Shown: positions 59,951-64,000 of the stretch, in pieces
Numbering within the stretch: position 1 is the first letter of the stretch
Layout of the letters: the number at the start of each line of letters is the position of its first letter
NCBI GenBank assembly: GCA_965221215.1
Contig: OZ244872.1
Location: forward strand, 248,001 to 312,000
Length of the DNA: 64,000 nucleotides
Direction: 5' to 3'
Source of the DNA: Aldehydirespirator sp965221215
GTDB taxonomy: Bacteria; Actinomycetota; Acidimicrobiia; Acidimicrobiales; Aldehydirespiratoraceae
Made by a program: the position numbers and the translations under genes
The notes under the pieces: generated by a model
Databases searched by the model: none
Told to the model about the DNA's origin: nothing
The model's input: only the letters and a program-made list of their open reading frames with translations

Positions 59951-60928
59951 GTGACGGTGCTGCTGGGATTGCTGGCCGCGCTGTCGGTGGGGACATCGGA
60001 CTTCCTGGGCGGTCTGGCCAGCCGGCGAGTCGACCCGGTGGTGGTGACCGCGGCCTCGAGTCTGGTGGGCTTCCTGCTGGCGTGCGTGGCTGCGCTGGCC
60101 GTCGAGGGTGAGGCGAACCGGGCTGATCTGGCGTGGGGGGCGGTGGGCGGCGTGGTCCTGGCGGCCGGTCTAGTGGTGCTGTACGCGGGATACGCCCGCG
60201 CCCGGGTCGGCATCGCGGCACCGGTGGCCGGTGTGGGCGCGGCCGCGCTGCCGGTGATCGCGTCGTCCGTGTTCGGCGATGACGCCCTGTCGCCTGCCGC
60301 GACCGCGGGGGTTCTGCTCGGGCTGCTGGCCATCGGGCTGGTCAGCATCGGCCGTTCGGACCAGCGCGGCACGGTCGGGTCCAGTGTGCTCTACGGGCTG
60401 GGCGGCGCGGCCGGGATTGGGATGCTGCTGCTTTGCCTGGCCTACACATCCGACGACAGCGGCCTGTGGCCCATCGTGGCCGCACGCGCCTCCGGATTCG
60501 CCGTGCTCACGGCGACCATCGTGGCCAAGAGGTTCGCCCTGGCGGAGGCTCGTGGCCTCTGGCGGCAAGGATCTGGCACCACCGGGAAGCGAGATCGCTG
60601 GCATGTCGCCCCGACGGAGGCTCGTGAAGTCGGGCCGCAAGCTGCGAGCTGGCGACGAGCTCGGCCCCATCGACTAGCCGCCCTGGCAGAGGCTCGTGGC
60701 GTCTGGCTGCAAGTGATCGGCATTGCGGCGCTGATCACGGCTGGCAATGCGCTGTTCCTGGCCGCAACCCGGGTGGGATCCACATCGGTGGCAGCCGTCC
60801 TGACATCGATGTTCTCCGCAGCAACGGTGTTCTGGGCATGGCTGGTGTTCCGCGAGAGGCTGCGCAGGGTCCAAATACTGGGACTCGGGATCGCGCTGGT
60901 AGCCGTAGCACTAATCGCCAGCAGTTGA
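59951..60928 (+). CDS. EamA/DMT-family exporter with internal repeat insertion
   Basis: Inner-membrane transporter of 325 aa from GTG 59951, with about ten helices arranged as two EamA halves (N-terminal VLLGLLAALSVGTSDFLGGL; C-terminal ALFLAATRVGSTSVAAVLTSMF, TVFWAWLVFRERL). Near residues 195-250 there is a hydrophilic Arg/Ala-rich stretch (LAEARGLWRQ, PTEAREVGPQ, LAEARGVWLQ) made of 72-bp imperfect tandem repeats that the family lacks. It lies between helices, so the protein could tolerate it. Substrate unknown. Confidence 0.82.
   Translation: MTVLLGLLAALSVGTSDFLGGLASRRVDPVVVTAASSLVGFLLACVAALAVEGEANRADLAWGAVGGVVLAAGLVVLYAGYARARVGIAAPVAGVGAAALPVIASSVFGDDALSPAATAGVLLGLLAIGLVSIGRSDQRGTVGSSVLYGLGGAAGIGMLLLCLAYTSDDSGLWPIVAARASGFAVLTATIVAKRFALAEARGLWRQGSGTTGKRDRWHVAPTEAREVGPQAASWRRARPHRLAALAEARGVWLQVIGIAALITAGNALFLAATRVGSTSVAAVLTSMFSAATVFWAWLVFRERLRRVQILGLGIALVAVALIASS
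60537..60716 (+). repeat. 72-bp imperfect tandem repeats within the DMT exporter gene
   Basis: Three starts of GGMRGAGGCTCGTG-type units begin near 60541, 60613 and 60685, exactly 72 bp apart and therefore in frame. The first and third are the most alike over about 30 bases (they differ at three or four positions), as if 144 bp were added by duplication within the gene. Confidence 0.7.
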
Positions 60929-61033
60929 GACCCTGCCCGCGCAACCCGTGCGCCAGGGCAATGGGTGCCGGACAACACTGAATCAACTTGAGAATTGCTG
61001 ATGATTGTCATACTCCCTTGGCATAGTGTGTTC

Positions 61034-61228
61034 ATGCTTGCAAAGGCGACGCGACGGGTGCGGGAGGGCTTGGCTGAGTTGATCCGGGCTGTCAACGATG
61101 CAGGGACCTCTACAGCAGATGCTCGGGCAGTCTTGGAGGAGTCAAAGGCGTTCGGGGCGCAGGTGGCGGTGCTGCAGGCCGACGCCGCGGCGCTGGTGGC
61201 GGCGCGAGATCGGCGCTCGACACGTTGA
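61034..61228 (+). pseudogene. N-terminal remnant of a DUF222/13E12-type HNH protein
   Basis: 64 codons (ATG 61034) with AKATRRVREGLAELIRAVND, STADARAVLEESKAF and LQADAAALVAARDR, the usual start of actinobacterial DUF222 HNH proteins. The frame then stops, and the central DUF222 part is missing before the HNH ORF that begins at 61225. Together they look like one gene with an internal deletion. Confidence 0.6.
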
Positions 61229-61935
61229 CCTCACATGGCAGCATCCATGTAGGGGTCCCCGCTGGAGAGGGCGCTGACGGTGCTCCGAGTGACGCTGCCA
61301 GTGCTGGCTTGGCGGTCAAGAGGTGCGGGTGCCGGGGCCGGCCATCGGCTGACATCACGATCGTGCAGCATCTCAGCGCTGACGGCACGGCGGCCTTCGC
61401 GGAGATTGCCGGAGGGGCCGTGATCCCTCCGAGCATCCTCGAGGAGCACTTCTGCAACGCGCGGATCACGGGCGCGGTCTTCGGCAGTGAGGGCGTACCG
61501 TTGTGGCACGGCCACACCAAGCGCCGGGCCACCAAGGCCCAGATGGCGGCGCTGAGGGCCCGCTACGGAGCTTGCGGGGGTTGCGGCGCGGATGTGTGGA
61601 TCTGCGATGGCCACCACAGACAACCGGTGTCACAGGGCGGACGCACCGACATCGACAACCTGATGCTGTTGTGCTGGTCCTGCCATCAGAAGGTGCACCG
61701 CCACGGCTGGCGTGAAGTGCCCGACGGTCGGGGCCTCTACACCATCGCACCACCGGAGCGGATCCGCTACGGACCCGCCCGCGCCCCCGACTTGCCACCA
61801 GCCCACGGCCCGCCGGATGGCCGTCCGACCGGACCGCCTACCAAGAAGTCGGTCCGCCGCACGCCTGAGGCTAGAGCGGGTCCAGACCGCACCTCATCCG
61901 ACCACACTGAGCCGCTGTTCATGGTCGAGAGCTAG
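61225..61935 (+). CDS. HNH endonuclease domain protein, N-terminally truncated DUF222 type
   Basis: 236 codons from TTG 61225. The HNH domain is complete: zinc Cys in CGGCGADVWICDGHHRQPV, Asn in DIDNLMLLCWSCHQKVHRHGW and a second CxxC. Upstream residues (RGRPSADITIVQHL, AAFAEIAGG) match the DUF222-HNH linker region, but most of DUF222 is absent. The tail is Pro/Arg-rich. Such genes are multicopy in actinobacteria. Probably a decayed member, though the nuclease domain might still fold. Confidence 0.65.
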   Translation: MTSHGSIHVGVPAGEGADGAPSDAASAGLAVKRCGCRGRPSADITIVQHLSADGTAAFAEIAGGAVIPPSILEEHFCNARITGAVFGSEGVPLWHGHTKRRATKAQMAALRARYGACGGCGADVWICDGHHRQPVSQGGRTDIDNLMLLCWSCHQKVHRHGWREVPDGRGLYTIAPPERIRYGPARAPDLPPAHGPPDGRPTGPPTKKSVRRTPEARAGPDRTSSDHTEPLFMVES

Positions 61936-61951
61936 AGCGTGCGCGGGCGAG

Positions 61952-63367
61952 CTAGTTGGCGAGGTCCGTGTCGACTATGGCGGGGGTGATGGCTAGGACC
62001 TGCTCTATGTGGCTGGCCAGGGAGAAGAGTTGCTGCTCTCCGTGGGGTCGCCCTATCAGCTGGATTCCCACCGGTAGGCCGGTGTTGGTTTGGCCGCAGG
62101 GGAGGGTGATGACCGGCAGGGTGGTGGCGCTCACGGCTGCGGCGATCGACAGCCAGCGGTAGTACTCGTTCACGGGGCGCCCGGCCCGGTGGCCGACGTA
62201 GCGCTCCTCCACTTCGAAGGGCAGCACGCTGGCCGCCGGGCAGATCAGCAACTCGTAGCTGCTCATGAAATCGGCGGCGAGCTCGAAGATGCGGCCCTGA
62301 GCCGCGGTCGCCTCTCGGACGGCGCCGCCGTCGAGGGCTAGGCCCCGCTCGATATTCCACACCAGTTCGGGCTTCAGCACGTCGCGGGCTTCGGGGAGTT
62401 CGGGGCCCAGAAGGGTGGCGTACATGAGGGCCCGGGGGACGTCGAAGGCTGCCTCGGCGTCGGACAGATCGGGATGGTCGGCCACGACTTCGATGCCGTC
62501 CCCTTCCAGCGCGTGAATCGCCCGGTTGCATACCCCGGCGACCTCTGGAGCGGTCTCGGCGACGCCCAGATCGACGCTGTAGGCCACCCGAGCCGGCGCG
62601 GTCGGCGCGGCGGCGGCGCGGCGGAACGACCTCTGCGGCGGCGGCTTGCCGAGCCCGGCGCGGGGGCTCTCGCCCACCATGGCATCGGCCATCAGGGCGA
62701 GATCGCCGACATCGCGGGCCATCGGTCCCTGCTGGGAGTGCACTCCGAACGGCATCACCGTCGGCCCGTGGGCAATACGGCCCGGCGAGGGGCGCAGGCT
62801 CGCAACCCCGCAGAAGCTGGCGGGGGTGCGCAGCGATCCGGCCAGGTCCGAACCGTGGGCCAGCCAGGCCATGCCGGTGGCCAGGGCCGCGGCCGCGCCG
62901 CCCGAGGAGCCGCCCGCGGTGAGGCGCAGGTCGTGCGGGTTGCGGGTGGCGCCGAACACGTCGTTGAACGTGTTGCCGCCCGCGCCGAACTCGGGGGTGT
63001 TCGACTTTGCGTACACCACCGCGGCCTGGGCTTCGAGTGTCTCGACGAGCACGTCGGAACGATCCGGCACGAAGTGCTCTCGCAGCCGCGACCCGGAGGT
63101 GGTCCGCACCCCGGCCACAGGCGTCAGGTCCTTGATGGGAACGGGCAGCCCGGCCAGCACGCCGCGCTCGGCCAACGGCACCTCCATGAGCCGGTCGGCG
63201 TGAGCCCGGGCCCGGTCGAAGCAGCGGGTCGGCAACGCGTTGACCACAGGGTCGACGGCCTCGACCCGATCCTGCACCGCGTCGAGCGCGTCGTGGGGGC
63301 TGAGATCGCCCGATGCCAGCCGAGCGACCACCTCGCGTGCGCTGAGGCGGATCAGATCGTCGGCCAT
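61952..63367 (-). CDS. Amidase (amidase signature family)
   Basis: 471 aa from ATG 63367. The catalytic Lys is in LPVPIKDLTPV, and the Gly/Ser-rich signature with the cis-Ser and nucleophile Ser is in LTAGGSSGGAAAAL and GSDLAGSLRTPASFCG. Length and layout are normal for hydrolases acting on aliphatic or aryl amides; the substrate is not identifiable. There is no GatA context. The upstream neighbour on the same strand is an FAD oxidoreductase, so the two may act in one catabolic route. Confidence 0.9.
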   Translation of the reverse strand: MADDLIRLSAREVVARLASGDLSPHDALDAVQDRVEAVDPVVNALPTRCFDRARAHADRLMEVPLAERGVLAGLPVPIKDLTPVAGVRTTSGSRLREHFVPDRSDVLVETLEAQAAVVYAKSNTPEFGAGGNTFNDVFGATRNPHDLRLTAGGSSGGAAAALATGMAWLAHGSDLAGSLRTPASFCGVASLRPSPGRIAHGPTVMPFGVHSQQGPMARDVGDLALMADAMVGESPRAGLGKPPPQRSFRRAAAAPTAPARVAYSVDLGVAETAPEVAGVCNRAIHALEGDGIEVVADHPDLSDAEAAFDVPRALMYATLLGPELPEARDVLKPELVWNIERGLALDGGAVREATAAQGRIFELAADFMSSYELLICPAASVLPFEVEERYVGHRAGRPVNEYYRWLSIAAAVSATTLPVITLPCGQTNTGLPVGIQLIGRPHGEQQLFSLASHIEQVLAITPAIVDTDLAN

Positions 63368-63470
63368 CAGGGATCCTGCTCCACGGGCGGGCCATCGCCC
63401 ACAGGTTGTGGACGGCCGGCTCGGCGGGCTGCGAGATCGCCCACTGGCAGCTCCCAAGGCACCGGCTCGC

Positions 63471-64000
63471 TCAGCCGTGGACCGACATCGAGGAGTTGAG
63501 GTTGACCTCCCGGTTGCGGCTGAACGTGCCCAGGTCGATGGGCAGGCCGGTGTAGCGGCCCTCCACCACCAGCGGGTCGGCGTCGTGGTCGTGGCCGGAC
63601 TCGACCGCCTCGATGAGCTCGGCCATGCAGTGCCCGGCCACCCCGGCGTTCTTGAACTGGTTGCCGCTGGTGCCGATGGCCACGTAGAAGCCGTCCAGGT
63701 CGGTGCGGTCGTAGATCGGGATCCAGTCGTCGCTCACGTCGTAGAGGTCCACCACGCCCTTGCGCTCATGGGGCACGCCCACCGACGGCAGCCGCCGGTT
63801 GAGCCGCAGCACCTGCGCCTCCCACTGCTCGCCGCTGAGCCGCCCGTCGTAGTCGTCGGGGTCGACCCAGTCCTGGGGGTCGCAGCGGGGGTCGGTGCTG
63901 CCCACCAGGATGTGGTTGCCGGTCTCGGGCCGGAAGTAGATGCCGTTGTCGTCATCGGCGATGTTGAAGCCGTCGCGCTCGTAGTCGAAGCTGCCCGGCC
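63471..64000 (-). CDS. FAD-dependent oxidoreductase (DAO / sarcosine-oxidase-like), 5' partial
   Basis: C-terminal 176 residues or so of a flavoprotein; the frame is open to the right window edge, so the start and the FAD-binding N-terminus lie outside. GIYFRPETGNHILVGSTDP, DDWIPIYDRTDLDGFYVAIGTSG and KNAGVAGHCMAELIEAV match the substrate and C-terminal FAD-contacting parts of D-amino-acid-oxidase-type enzymes (glycine/sarcosine/dimethylglycine oxidases). The closing segment YTGLPIDLGTFSRNREVN is typical of the family. Confidence 0.85.
   Translation of the reverse strand, partial: PGSFDYERDGFNIADDDNGIYFRPETGNHILVGSTDPRCDPQDWVDPDDYDGRLSGEQWEAQVLRLNRRLPSVGVPHERKGVVDLYDVSDDWIPIYDRTDLDGFYVAIGTSGNQFKNAGVAGHCMAELIEAVESGHDHDADPLVVEGRYTGLPIDLGTFSRNREVNLNSSMSVHG

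Noticed and set aside
1..64000. CRISPR arrays, tRNA and rRNA genes
   Set aside because: No regularly spaced repeats of suitable length and no cloverleaf or rRNA-like stretches were found by eye; a covariance-model scan would be decisive.

Overview
The window is a high-GC bacterial chromosome segment, probably from an actinobacterium. The signs are GTG/TTG starts, a VapBC45-like toxin-antitoxin pair sized like its Mycobacterium counterpart, a DUF222/13E12-type HNH remnant, and a eukaryote-like isoleucyl-tRNA synthetase. A marine or host-associated member of class Acidimicrobiia would fit the betaine/DMSP-type genes and the load of defence genes, but that is a guess. No rRNA, tRNA or CRISPR array was seen.

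Positions 1-18.7 kb form a defence island. It opens with a PLD-SNF2 helicase (cut by the window edge) and a type ISP-like adenine methyltransferase whose C-terminus is severed by an IS256-family element. A complete minus-strand type III CBASS operon follows: CD-NTase, HORMA (Cap7), TRIP13-like ATPase (Cap6) and NucC nuclease. Divergent from it is an Xre regulator plus ImmA/IrrE protease pair, which matches the logic of CapH/CapP control. Next come a cytosine-5 methyltransferase divergent from an unusual HTH-PD-(D/E)XK fusion, with a 34-bp dyad between them, then a small membrane protein gene split by a second IS copy, and an Xre-ImmA / DUF4411 toxin-antitoxin pair.

Positions 18.7-36 kb are mostly housekeeping or metabolic: a sterol-desaturase-family enzyme, a three-subunit molybdenum hydroxylase with a MoaD-like protein, a histidinol-phosphate aminotransferase, VapBC45-like and MazEF-like modules, a GPP34 protein, NrdAB, an isopenicillin-N-synthase-like dioxygenase and IleS.

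Positions 36-46 kb hold a self-contained hexitol-type PTS locus: a double-Rossmann dehydrogenase, a PfkB kinase, a membrane protein, Enzyme I, a PRD regulator, separate EIIC, EIIB and EIIA, HPr and a 100-aa protein. Two of its gene junctions, and one in the molybdenum-hydroxylase operon, carry tandem duplications of the junction. These create short upstream ORFs whose stop codon overlaps the start of the real gene.

Positions 46.6-57.2 kb carry a quaternary-amine ABC transporter (ProV, two ProW-like permeases each with an extra membrane domain, and a ProX lipoprotein). It is followed by a DddP-like DMSP lyase, a beta-hydroxyacid-type dehydrogenase and a HalD/BesD-like Fe(II)/2OG oxygenase, which together look like an uptake-and-catabolism cluster. 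The right end has a VapBC pair, a thpR gene split by the third IS copy exactly at its first catalytic motif, a DMT exporter with an internal repeat insertion, a decayed HNH gene, an amidase, and an FAD oxidoreductase running off the window.

The three IS copies are each 1443 bp, in the same orientation, with 28-bp imperfect inverted ends and perfect 9-bp target duplications. Removing each one restores an open reading frame, so all three are recent, independent insertions.
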